Both the position numbers and the translations under genes were made by a program. From contig JAQTRB010000093.1 in NCBI GenBank assembly GCA_028712015.1, forward strand, positions 1 through 6,660: a stretch of DNA of 6,660 bases, given 5' to 3'. The notes below the pieces were generated by a model. The model was not told the origin of the DNA. It was given only the letters and a program-made list of their open reading frames with translations, and did not search any database. Below, one piece after another: positions 1-6,103 of the stretch; within the stretch, counting starts at the first letter, position 1; each line of letters begins with the position of its first letter. Source of the stretch: Syntrophales bacterium (GTDB lineage Bacteria > Desulfobacterota > Syntrophia > Syntrophales > UBA5619).

Positions 1-1
1 C

Positions 2-253
2 CAGAACTTGTATCCCTTTACGCCCAGGATCGTATTGTTCGGCCACACCCACGAAGCAGCCTTCCAATACCATTCGGGCGAAGTGGAAACCATCTATGCC
101 AATACGGGAACCTGGATCGACTCAAAGCCGATGAGCTGGGTGGAAATAGAAATCAACGGCGGTGACGGCGGCAAGCGCCATTATACGGTCTCTCTCTGGT
201 TTAACGGCGAAAGTTCGCCTAAACAGTCGGGCACGGTGTCGCACCAGCACTGA
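2..253 (+). CDS. Metallophosphoesterase, C-terminal fragment (5' end outside window)
   Basis: The reading frame is open from the left edge to the TGA at 251-253, giving about 83 residues of the end of a longer protein. Near its start is the segment IVLFGHTHEAAF. The GHTH motif is the last metal-ligand motif of calcineurin-like metallophosphoesterases, where the histidines help bind the two-metal centre. It is followed by YANTGTWID, a typical strand-turn after GHTH in this superfamily, and a beta-strand-like segment SWVEIEI. The earlier metal-binding motifs (DxH, GDxxD, GNH) must lie upstream of the window. The substrate cannot be told from this fragment; the superfamily includes protein phosphatases, nucleotidases and phosphodiesterases. 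No terminator is seen just after the stop. Family assignment is fairly sure, function open. Confidence 0.8.
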   Translation, partial: QNLYPFTPRIVLFGHTHEAAFQYHSGEVETIYANTGTWIDSKPMSWVEIEINGGDGGKRHYTVSLWFNGESSPKQSGTVSHQH

Positions 254-567
254 CAAACTACCCGGGTCTTCGCTTATTATTGAAATGACGGCGCTATTGG
301 GAACACTGGCGGCAAAGGGCGCTTTAGGGTGCTGAGGAAAGAGGGCCATGAAAAATCGCCTGATACACTCTTTCAGGAGGGTCGCCGCTGCCGCGCCATC
401 CCTGAAAAGCAAGCTCAATAATCTGTATGTTCCAACACGTTATCATTGATCTGGACAGACCTCCCTATCCCTCGCTTTCGTAGATGAACTCAACAATCAA
501 GAATATGGAAAAGGGTCCTCCGAGATCACGAACAATGTCCAATAGGGGTAGCAATCGGGTGGCAATG
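254..567. other. Spacer of about 310 nt with no convincing gene
   Basis: This stretch between the metallophosphoesterase stop and the tRNA-Phe terminator is visibly AT-richer than the operons to the right. It contains only short open frames. One of them, at 348-449, has a possible ribosome binding site and is listed separately with low confidence. No RNA gene, repeat array or terminator hairpin was recognised. It adjoins the 3' end of a tRNA gene, a usual landing place of integrative elements, but I saw no integrase fragment and no second copy of the tRNA 3' end. Confidence 0.6.
348..449 (+). CDS. Possible small basic ORF (33 aa), doubtful
   Basis: An ATG at 348 follows GAGGA at 334-338 with a 9-nt gap, a reasonable ribosome binding site. 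The ORF encodes a 33-residue peptide rich in Arg, Lys and Ala, beginning MKNRLIHSFRRV and ending at TGA 447-449. The same frame stays open for another 33 codons after that stop, up to a TAG near 549-551. A decayed longer gene is therefore an alternative reading. I recognise no family, signal peptide or motif. It could equally be chance in a low-coding spacer. Confidence 0.2.
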   Translation: MKNRLIHSFRRVAAAAPSLKSKLNNLYVPTRYH

Positions 568-602
568 AAAGAAAAAAGGGTTAGAGAATAACTCTCTAAC
601 CC
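568..602 (-). terminator. Intrinsic terminator of tRNA-Phe
   Basis: GGGTTAGAGA (578-587) and TCTCTAACCC (593-602) form a perfect 10-bp stem with a 5-nt loop. Read on the minus strand, the stem is followed at once by TTTTTTCTTT (complement of 568-577), a near-continuous U tract. It lies 11 nt beyond the CCA end of the tRNA. There is no T run on the + strand side, so it should act only on leftward transcription. Read-through from the RDD gene would also stop here. Confidence 0.93.
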
Positions 603-612
603 CCTGAATTCA

Positions 613-688
<76 letters not shown>

Positions 689-722
689 CTTTTGGCGTAC
701 AGCCTCCGAAACGGATGATCCC

Positions 723-749
723 TCTATAAAATATGTCCCCGTTTGTCAA
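723..749 (-). promoter_or_regulatory. Sigma70-type promoter of tRNA-Phe
   Basis: On the minus strand, a perfect -35 box TTGACA (complement of 744-749) is followed 15 nt later by TATAGA (complement of 723-728). The tRNA 5' end at 688 lies about 34 nt beyond the -10 box, leaving a short leader for RNase P to remove. The 15-nt spacer is shorter than the usual 17 nt. TAGAGG at 18 nt is a poorer alternative -10. The GC-rich bases after the -10 box resemble those of stable-RNA promoters, but stringent control is only an inference. Confidence 0.7.
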
Positions 750-777
750 GACCTTTTTCTGGCAACAACGGGTCGCA

Positions 778-1416
778 TCACGGACGGGGTGAAGAGGCCG
801 CTGCTTCCGGGTTTTCCGGCCTGTTTTCGGGGGGCGGAACCGAAGTTTCCAGCACTCCAGCGAATGGGGGCGTCTCGGGGATTCCCGTCGGTGCAGCCGC
901 GTTGACTCCGGCGCTTTCGGTGAAACTTCTTTCGCCGTCCTGATCGGAATGGCCTCTGTCGCGGATCACGACGGTTGCCGCGATCTTGTCGTGCCAACCC
1001 TGTTTTCTGCGGTCAATGGCGACCCAGAGAAAACCGAGGCAGAGCAGGAGACCCGAAATCAGGTAGCCTACCCATCGCAGGAATGCGATGCCGGGTGTCA
1101 TCGGTTCTCCCGATGCCTGGATGACGCGGAGGCCGAGGAGCATCTTTCCCGGCGTCCGTCCGCCGATGCCGTGGAACCATGTGAAGTAGGTCATGCCGGC
1201 GAGCAGCGAGGCGGCAATGTAGAGGAGACCGGGGACGCCCATTCCCCGGGTTAGATCGTCGGGGGAGGTCAGAACGTTGGCGATCATATCCTCTTTCAAG
1301 CCGAGGGCGAGCAGACCGATCAGAAACAGGATCAGCGAGACGAAGTAGAGGATGGCCTCGTCGATGAGATAAGCGATCGATCTTCTCCAGAAACCGCCGT
1401 ATCGTCTGTCCGTCAT
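778..1416 (-). CDS. RDD-family integral membrane protein
   Basis: A 212-residue protein with the RDD domain in roughly residues 5-152. The N-terminal signature RRSIAYLIDEAIL (11-23) carries the conserved Arg and Asp. The hydrophobic segments are about 21-40, 62-80 and 112-134. Between the last two lie GGRTPGKMLLGLRVI (85-99), typical of the family, and the domain ends with AIDRRKQGWHDKIAATVVI (133-151). The last 60 residues or so are hydrophilic and rich in Pro, Glu, Ala and Ser, probably a disordered tail. The biochemical role of RDD proteins is mostly unknown; some have been linked to ion exchange. The ATG at 1416 overlaps the rsmE stop as ATGA, and GGGGGAAGG just upstream serves as ribosome binding site, so translation is probably coupled to rsmE. 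It is the last gene of the operon, with no terminator of its own before the tRNA promoter. Confidence 0.9.
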   Translation of the reverse strand: MTDRRYGGFWRRSIAYLIDEAILYFVSLILFLIGLLALGLKEDMIANVLTSPDDLTRGMGVPGLLYIAASLLAGMTYFTWFHGIGGRTPGKMLLGLRVIQASGEPMTPGIAFLRWVGYLISGLLLCLGFLWVAIDRRKQGWHDKIAATVVIRDRGHSDQDGERSFTESAGVNAAAPTGIPETPPFAGVLETSVPPPENRPENPEAAASSPRP

Positions 1417-2177
1417 CGGCCTTCCCCCGTTTCCCGGCTGTCCGTTTCGTATTGGAGGATGGCGAGGACCGCAAGCGATGCCGTCTCCACCCGGAGTACC
1501 CGTTTCCCCAGGCTGACCGAAAGGAAGCCCGCCCGCCTTGCTTTTTCAATTTCTTCCACGCTGAAGCCTCCCTCCGGGCCGATCGCCACGGTGAACTCCC
1601 TCGCCCCGTTTCGGGACGGAACGCGCAGGACCTCCCGGATTCCCCGCGTTGTCTCTTCCTCCCAGGGGATCAGCTTCAGTCCGCGTTCGGGAAGCGCGGA
1701 AAGCATCCGCTCGAAGGTCACGATCTCCCCGATCTCGGTGACATCGGGTCGGACGCATTGACGGGAGGCCTCGAGAGCGATCTTCCGCCACCGTTCCCGC
1801 TTGCGTGAAAACTGTTCCGGTTGCCAGCGGGGGACGGACCGCTCCGCGAGAAAGGGGATGATCCGCGCCGCGCCCAATTCCGTCGCATGCCGGATGATCC
1901 CATCCATCTTTTCCGCCTTGGGAACGGCTTGGCAGAGGGTTACATGAATCCCGGCGGCGGGCAGGAACCGGCTTCCGGTGATTTCCAATTCCATCCCTTC
2001 CGCCGTCTGCCGCCGGATGATGGCTTCGTACTCCCGGCCCGTGCCGTTGAAGATCAGGACGGGATCGCCCGCCCTCATCCGGAGGACGGTCTTCAGGTAC
2101 CGCGCCTGATCGGCAGCCGCGGCGCAAAGGTCTCCCTTTTCGAGAACGCGCGGGAGGTAGAGACGGGGGATCGTCAC
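1413..2177 (-). CDS. rsmE: 16S rRNA (uracil1498-N3)-methyltransferase RsmE
   Basis: RsmE is a SPOUT-class enzyme that uses S-adenosylmethionine to methylate N3 of U1498 in the decoding region of 16S rRNA. The 254-residue product matches the family length. The N-terminal part (about 1-70) is the PUA-like RNA-binding domain, beginning MTIPRLYLP. Typical motifs follow: VPKAEKMDGIIRHATELGA (85-103) and EASRQC (136-141). The SAM-binding trefoil knot has IGPEGGFS (199-206) and SLGKRVLRVETA (222-233). I chose the GTG at 2177 because the protein then starts like its relatives. It also overlaps the prmA stop as GTGA and has AGAGG 10 nt upstream. An upstream ATG at 2216 would add 13 unlikely residues. 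The gene is coupled to prmA before it and to the RDD gene after it. Confidence 0.95.
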   Translation of the reverse strand: MTIPRLYLPRVLEKGDLCAAAADQARYLKTVLRMRAGDPVLIFNGTGREYEAIIRRQTAEGMELEITGSRFLPAAGIHVTLCQAVPKAEKMDGIIRHATELGAARIIPFLAERSVPRWQPEQFSRKRERWRKIALEASRQCVRPDVTEIGEIVTFERMLSALPERGLKLIPWEEETTRGIREVLRVPSRNGAREFTVAIGPEGGFSVEEIEKARRAGFLSVSLGKRVLRVETASLAVLAILQYETDSRETGEGR

Positions 2178-3133
2178 GGCCCGCCGACCTCTTTTTTCAG
2201 GACGTAACAGAGCCATTCCTTCTCGGTGATGAGGCGATGGACCGGGAACGAAGCGTCCGGGAAGTGGGCCTCGATTTCCGGTTTATTCTGTTCGATGATT
2301 CCCGAGATGACCAGATAGCCGCCCGGTCGGAGCAGCCGGAACAGGTGGGGCCGGAGCTTGATCAGGATTTTCGCCGTCAGGTTTCCGACGATCAGGTGGA
2401 AGGGTTCGGTCAGCGTGGCGATATCGCAGCTCCGGATTTCGACGCGGTCGTCCACCTGGTTGATTCGGGCGTTTTCTCCGGCAATCTCCACGGCCTTCTT
2501 GTCGTTGTCGATGCAGAGGACCTTTTCGGCGTCCAGCTTCGCGCAGGCGATGCCGAGGATGCCCGTTCCCGTTCCGACGTCGAGGACGCGCCACTGATCG
2601 ACGGACCGGTCCCGGAGCAGGATCTCCTCGATCGCCTCCAGACACATCCTGGTGGAGGGGTGCTGGCCGGTGCCGAAGGCCATGCCCGGGTCGATCTCGA
2701 TGACGATGTCCCGGCCGGTCGGTGAAAAGCGTTCCCAGGTCGGTTTGATGACGATGTTCCGGCTGACCCGCAGAGGCTTGAAGTACTTCTTCCATGCTTC
2801 GCCCCAGTCGGTATTGCGGACGACCTCCGTCCGGAAAAGTGGTTTTCCCAACTCCGGAAAGATCTCCGCGAGGCTGGCGATGTACGTCTGAAGCGCGGCG
2901 AGACGCTGTTCCAGGCGGATGTCGAACGGGAGAAAGGCCTTCAGAACTTCGCCGGAGACGGCCTCCGGGAAATCGTTCGGGGACTGCGGTTCCAGAGATT
3001 CCTGGAACGTTCCCTGGGCGCCGATCTCCGTCATGAAGTTGGTCAGCGCGTCGATCATTTCCATGGGGGCGACCAATTCGATTTTCAACCAGTCGCCCTT
3101 CTTCTCATCCGTTTTTCCGAATTGTTCCGACAT
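2174..3133 (-). CDS. prmA: Ribosomal protein L11 methyltransferase PrmA
   Basis: PrmA trimethylates ribosomal protein L11 with S-adenosylmethionine. The 319-residue protein has an N-terminal substrate-recognition domain (about 14-115, with WLKIELVAP near its start) and a class I Rossmann methyltransferase domain. Diagnostic motifs are IEIDPGMAFGTGQHPSTRMC (145-164), SAM motif I LDVGTGTGILGIACA (184-198), the acidic CIDNDKKAV (207-215), and VGNLTAKIL (249-257), the family's form of the N-[IL]-x-A catalytic-loop motif. LLRPGGYLVISGI (267-279) closes the fold. The ATG at 3133 is preceded by the purine-rich AAGGGGAAAGGGG. It is the first gene of the leftward operon, 95 nt from the -10 box of a good promoter, and overlaps rsmE by 4 nt. 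Next-gene pairing of prmA and rsmE is common in bacteria. Confidence 0.96.
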   Translation of the reverse strand: MSEQFGKTDEKKGDWLKIELVAPMEMIDALTNFMTEIGAQGTFQESLEPQSPNDFPEAVSGEVLKAFLPFDIRLEQRLAALQTYIASLAEIFPELGKPLFRTEVVRNTDWGEAWKKYFKPLRVSRNIVIKPTWERFSPTGRDIVIEIDPGMAFGTGQHPSTRMCLEAIEEILLRDRSVDQWRVLDVGTGTGILGIACAKLDAEKVLCIDNDKKAVEIAGENARINQVDDRVEIRSCDIATLTEPFHLIVGNLTAKILIKLRPHLFRLLRPGGYLVISGIIEQNKPEIEAHFPDASFPVHRLITEKEWLCYVLKKEVGGP

Positions 3134-3228
3134 GTTCCGCGTCCCCTTTCCCCTTCATTGCTGCGAGGCGTGACGTGCGAAGAGCAAGGAGTGAAAATTT
3201 CCCCGATCCCGGTGGCTGGTTGCAGCAA

Positions 3229-3257
3229 CTTATAACCTTTCCGGGCGGATATTTCAA
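3229..3257 (-). promoter_or_regulatory. Sigma70-type promoter of the prmA operon
   Basis: On the minus strand, TTGAAA (complement of 3252-3257) and TATAAG (complement of 3229-3234) are separated by exactly 17 nt, each matching the consensus at 5 of 6 positions. The predicted leader before prmA is about 85-90 nt. Most of the -35 box lies within the 15-nt palindrome at 3253-3267. Confidence 0.75.
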
Positions 3258-3267
3258 GCGGCTTGAA
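3253..3267. repeat. 15-nt perfect palindrome between divergent promoters
   Basis: TTCAAGC and GCTTGAA are perfect inverted repeats flanking one central G. The left arm carries five bases of the leftward -35 box (read TTGAAA on the minus strand) and the right arm five bases of a rightward one (TTGAAT). It may be an operator controlling both operons, or simply the result of two back-to-back TTGAA boxes. No regulator can be named from this sequence. Confidence 0.5.
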
Positions 3268-3291
3268 TTTTCGGGGTCGTCATGGTAGCGT
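3263..3291 (+). promoter_or_regulatory. Probable weak promoter of the tetrapyrrole operon
   Basis: TTGAAT (3263-3268) is followed after 17 nt by TAGCGT (3286-3291). The -10 box matches the consensus at only three positions. It is preceded by TGG, giving the TGn of an extended -10, which could compensate. The rightward operon needs a promoter in this gap, and this is the best candidate I can see. The leader would be roughly 65-70 nt. I saw no riboswitch-sized structure in that leader. Confidence 0.4.
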
Positions 3292-3353
3292 CGGGGCGCA
3301 TTGCGGGCCGGATGTTTGAAGAGAGAAACCGGGTGAGCCGGAGACGGGAACGG

Positions 3354-3359
3354 AAGGAG
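3354..3359 (+). promoter_or_regulatory. Shine-Dalgarno site fixing the GTG start at 3365
   Basis: AAGGAG lies 5 nt before GTG 3365. No ATG nearby in the same frame competes, and the protein aligns from this codon with the start of the CysG N-terminal domain. Confidence 0.8.
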
Positions 3360-3364
3360 CGACG

Positions 3365-4015
3365 GTGAGGCATTACCCCATCTGTCTGGATATTTCCGGG
3401 AAACGGTGCGTCGTCGTCGGCGGCGGGTACGTGGCCGAGCGCAAGGTCCGGAGGCTTCTGGCCTGCGGCGCGCGCGTGGAGGTCGTCGGGAAGACGCTGA
3501 CATCCGTTCTCACGGCATGGAAAGGGCAGGGCAAGATCGTCCACCTTGAGGGTGGTTATGAGGATTCCTTCCTCGCCGGCGCCGCTCTCGTGATCGGCGC
3601 AACGGACAGCGAGGGCGTCAACGGGCGGATCGCCGCGGACGCCCGGAAGCGGGGGATTCCGGTCAACATCGTGGACAATCCCGCCCTGTGCGATTTCATC
3701 CTCCCGTCCGTCGTCGAGCGGGGCGATCTGCTGATTGCCGTCTCCACCGGCGGGAAGAGCCCCGCGCTGGCGGCGAAGCTTCGGGGGGAACTGGAAGAAG
3801 CTTACGGCCCGGAATATGCCGTTCTTGTTGAGATTCTTGGCGAGCTTCGGGAGAGGGTGATTGCCGCGGGAGGCCCCTCCGCGGAGAACCGGGAGCGTTT
3901 CGTGACGGTTGTCCGGTCGGACGTCCTGGATCAGATCCGTCGGAAAGAGTGGGGGAGGGTGAAGGAGACGATCCACGGCCTGACGGGGGTCGAGATGGAG
4001 GTGAAACCGCGGTGA
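3365..4015 (+). CDS. sirC: Precorrin-2 dehydrogenase / sirohydrochlorin ferrochelatase (siroheme synthase, CysG N-terminal type)
   Basis: The protein oxidises precorrin-2 to sirohydrochlorin with NAD+ and, in bifunctional members, inserts iron to make siroheme, the cofactor of sulfite and nitrite reductases. The 216 residues correspond to the CysG N-terminal module without the uroporphyrinogen methyltransferase domain. The Rossmann motif VVGGGYVAERKVRRLL is at 17-32, IGATDSEGVN at 77-86 and VNIVDNPALCDFILPSVV at 100-117. Asp104 falls at the position of the catalytic Asp104 of Salmonella CysG, and STGGKSP (127-133) fits the conserved S-x-GG-x-SP loop. The C-terminal part is a short helical dimerisation region. 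GTG with AAGGAG upstream is the start. The stop overlaps the next gene's GTG by 4 nt. Whether it also chelates iron cannot be decided from sequence. A methyltransferase partner is expected elsewhere, perhaps downstream of hemC. The name sirC is used for the dehydrogenase role. Confidence 0.92.
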   Translation: MRHYPICLDISGKRCVVVGGGYVAERKVRRLLACGARVEVVGKTLTSVLTAWKGQGKIVHLEGGYEDSFLAGAALVIGATDSEGVNGRIAADARKRGIPVNIVDNPALCDFILPSVVERGDLLIAVSTGGKSPALAAKLRGELEEAYGPEYAVLVEILGELRERVIAAGGPSAENRERFVTVVRSDVLDQIRRKEWGRVKETIHGLTGVEMEVKPR

Positions 4016-4830
4016 CGGGAATCATCCTGTTCAAGACGGCCCTGATTGTCTATTTCGCCGCCGCCTGCATCTACGGCGTTTCGCTTTGGGGGAAGCGGGT
4101 CTTCCCGGCGCGCCTGGCGGCCGGATTGTTGTTCGCGGCGCTGGCCGTCCATACCTTATCCTTCGTTGCGCGCTGGTTTCCGGCCGGAGAGCCGACGGTG
4201 ATCGGCCTCTACGACGCCCTCTCCATTTTCGCCTGGGTGATGGCGGCCGTCTATCTCCTGTTGCAGGTGAAGACGAAAACGCGCGTTCTGGGGGCGTTCA
4301 TCTCTCCCGTCGTCTGCCTGCTGATGGTGGTCGCCTCCATCGGGCTCGGAGGCAATGTCAGCGCGCCGCCGATGTTGCGCGGATTTCTGGTCACCGTCCA
4401 TGTGATCCTCTCCGTGGCGGGCGAAGCCCTATTCGCCGTCGCCTCCTGCGCCGGCCTGATGTACCTGATCCAGGACGGCCTCATTCGCGGGAAAAGATCC
4501 GGGAAATTAAGCCGTTTCCTTCCGTCGCTCGGCGATCTGGATCGGATCAACCACCTCTGCCTTCTCTGGGGCGTTCCGCTTCTTACGCTCGGAGGCCTCG
4601 CGGGTTCCTTCTGGGCGCGAATCGTCTGGGGAAGCCACTGGCAGTGGGACCCCAAGCAGACCTGGACGCTTCTGGCGTGGGCATGCTACGCGTTCCTCCT
4701 TCACCAGCGTTTGGCCATCGGATGGCGGGGGCGCACGGCGGCCCGCTGGTCGCTGGCCGTATTCGTCATCCTCCTCGTCCTGCTGATGGCTGCGATGCCG
4801 TTCTTCGGGACGCTTCACCGTTTTGTGTGA
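4012..4830 (+). CDS. ccsA: CcsA/HemX-like cytochrome c assembly membrane protein
   Basis: A 272-residue protein with about eight membrane segments (near 4-24, 34-54, 64-85, 92-111, 124-155, 182-202, 216-233 and 246-266). The tryptophan-rich WGSHWQWDPKQTW at 206-218 is the WWD-type motif of the cytochrome c assembly family, which handles heme on the outer face of the membrane. Histidines at 47 (AVHTLSF), 130 (VHVILS) and 269 (GTLHRF) lie where the family usually has heme-ligand histidines. The motif has Gln216 where many CcsA proteins have Glu (WDPKE). The GTG at 4012 overlaps the previous stop as GTGA and has GGAGGT 9 nt upstream; an earlier ATG at 3949 would add 21 hydrophilic, poorly fitting residues. 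Placement just before hemA resembles the hemX genes of other bacteria, where a role in HemA control rather than cytochrome assembly has been suggested. Either role is possible. Confidence 0.88.
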   Translation: MTGIILFKTALIVYFAAACIYGVSLWGKRVFPARLAAGLLFAALAVHTLSFVARWFPAGEPTVIGLYDALSIFAWVMAAVYLLLQVKTKTRVLGAFISPVVCLLMVVASIGLGGNVSAPPMLRGFLVTVHVILSVAGEALFAVASCAGLMYLIQDGLIRGKRSGKLSRFLPSLGDLDRINHLCLLWGVPLLTLGGLAGSFWARIVWGSHWQWDPKQTWTLLAWACYAFLLHQRLAIGWRGRTAARWSLAVFVILLVLLMAAMPFFGTLHRFV

Positions 4831-4834
4831 AACC

Positions 4835-6094
4835 ATGCGCCTCGTTCTCCTGGGTATGAGCCACTGGACAGCCCCGGTCGAAATCCGGGAGAGGCTTCAG
4901 CTCGCCTGCGGAGAGGGCGGCCCTGCACCGGCCGAACTCCTCGGCATACCGGAGGTCCGGGAGGGCCTCATCCTTTCCACATGCAACCGGGTGGAGGTGC
5001 TTGCGCGCGTCGCGGACGGCGAGACGGCCGTGGAGCGGTTGAAGACATTCATTTACCGGCAGGGGAATCTCGATGCCGCGGAGCTGGCACGCTGTCTGTA
5101 TGTCCACCGGGACCGGGATGCGGTGCGCCATCTCTTCCGCGTGGCGGCGAGTCTCGATTCGCTGGTCATGGGCGAGCCTCAGATCCTGGGACAGGTGAAG
5201 GAGGCCTATCGCCGGGCGGCCGACCATCGCACGACCGGCGTCCTCTTGAACCGTCTGGTCCATCACGCCTTCCGGGCGGCCAAGCGGGTCCGGACGGAGA
5301 CGGGCATCGCCGGCAACGCCGTGTCGGTCAGTTACGCGGCCGTGGAACTGGCGAAGAAGATCTTCGGGGGGCTCCACGGAAAGACGATCCTGCTGATCGG
5401 GGCCGGCGAGATGTCGGAGCTGGCCGCCCGCCACCTGCTGCGGCAGGGGGTGGGGCGCATTTTGATCGCGAACCGGACCATCGCAAGGGCCGAGGCGATG
5501 GCCGCGGAATTCCAGGGAACGGCCGTGCCGTTCGATCGGTTTCCGGAGACGCTGCCGGAGGTCGATATCGTGATCGCCTCGACCGGCGCCCCGGGATACG
5601 TCGTCACGCCGGAAATGGTCTCCGCGGCCCTCCGGCGGCGGCGGAACCGCCTGCTGTTTCTGATCGACATCGCCGTTCCGCGGGATATCGATCCGGCGGC
5701 GGGAGAGATCGACAATGTCTTCCTCTACAACATCGACCACCTGCAAGAGGTGGTCGACACGAACCGGGAGACGCGGCGCGCGGAGGCGGAGAAGGCGGAG
5801 GGAATCGTCGCCGAGGAGGTCGCGGCATTCGAGGCGTGGTTCAACGCGCTGGCCGTCGTGCCGACGATCGTCGCGCTGCGCGGGAAAATGGAGGGGATCG
5901 TCCGCGGGGAGCTGGAGAAATCCGCCCATTGGCTTGCCGGGTTTTCGGAGGAGGAGCGGGCGCGGATCGAAGGGATCGTCGATGCCGTTGTCAACAAGAT
6001 CCTGCACGATCCGATTACGGGCCTCAAGGAGGAGAGCCTCGAAAAAGACGAGCTGCCTTATGTGGCGGCGGTCCGGAGACTGTTCAGGTTATAG
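4835..6094 (+). CDS. hemA: Glutamyl-tRNA reductase
   Basis: HemA reduces glutamyl-tRNA(Glu) with NADPH to glutamate-1-semialdehyde, the committed step of C5-pathway tetrapyrrole synthesis in the cytoplasm. With ATG 4835 the product has 419 residues, the usual length. The N-terminal catalytic domain has GMSHWTAPVEIRERL (7-21), STCNRVE (48-54) with the catalytic Cys at position 50 as in E. coli, His99, and MGEPQILGQVKEAY (112-125). The NADPH-binding Rossmann domain has LLIGAGEMSELAARHL (186-201), followed by ANRTIARAE and DIAVPRDIDP (278-287). The C-terminal dimerisation helix (about 300-419) includes YNIDHLQEVVDTN. ATG 4835 lies 4 nt after the ccsA stop, and no good Shine-Dalgarno precedes it, so translation is probably coupled to ccsA. 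A TTG at 4823, inside ccsA, is a less likely start that adds four residues. All catalytic residues are present. HemA is the usual control point of the pathway. Confidence 0.97.
   Translation: MRLVLLGMSHWTAPVEIRERLQLACGEGGPAPAELLGIPEVREGLILSTCNRVEVLARVADGETAVERLKTFIYRQGNLDAAELARCLYVHRDRDAVRHLFRVAASLDSLVMGEPQILGQVKEAYRRAADHRTTGVLLNRLVHHAFRAAKRVRTETGIAGNAVSVSYAAVELAKKIFGGLHGKTILLIGAGEMSELAARHLLRQGVGRILIANRTIARAEAMAAEFQGTAVPFDRFPETLPEVDIVIASTGAPGYVVTPEMVSAALRRRRNRLLFLIDIAVPRDIDPAAGEIDNVFLYNIDHLQEVVDTNRETRRAEAEKAEGIVAEEVAAFEAWFNALAVVPTIVALRGKMEGIVRGELEKSAHWLAGFSEEERARIEGIVDAVVNKILHDPITGLKEESLEKDELPYVAAVRRLFRL
5733..5757 (+). other. Perfect 10-bp hairpin inside hemA
   Basis: TCGACCACCT (5733-5742) and AGGTGGTCGA (5748-5757) form a perfect stem closed by a 5-nt loop GCAAG. 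It lies within the hemA codons for the conserved segment IDHLQEVVDT and is not followed by a T run, so it is not an intrinsic terminator. It may be an mRNA structure or a coincidence of coding sequence. Confidence 0.5.
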
Positions 6095-6097
6095 GAG
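6093..6097 (+). promoter_or_regulatory. Shine-Dalgarno site that decides the hemC start
   Basis: AGGAG overlaps the last two bases of the hemA TAG stop and lies 6 nt before ATT 6104. This spacing is ideal for ATT 6104 and impossible for the other upstream in-frame ATT at 6098. There is no ATG, GTG or TTG at a usable distance in the hemC frame. Confidence 0.75.
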
Positions 6098-6103
6098 ATT
6101 CCC

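Noticed and set aside
3219..3229. Small palindrome GTTGCAGCAAC next to the prmA -10 box
   Set aside because: Five-base arms around one base occur often by chance. It may sit at the start of the transcript but nothing else supports an operator.
3254..3976. A 240-codon minus-strand frame opposite the siroheme synthase gene
   Set aside because: It lies antisense to a gene with all family motifs, has no recognisable domain, and its end runs through the divergent promoter region.
4766..6007. A 413-codon open frame on the minus strand opposite ccsA end and hemA
   Set aside because: It is antisense to hemA, whose catalytic motifs are complete. Its translation is a monotonous Arg/Asp/Pro/Gly-rich string without recognisable domains, as expected for the opposite strand of a GC-rich gene.
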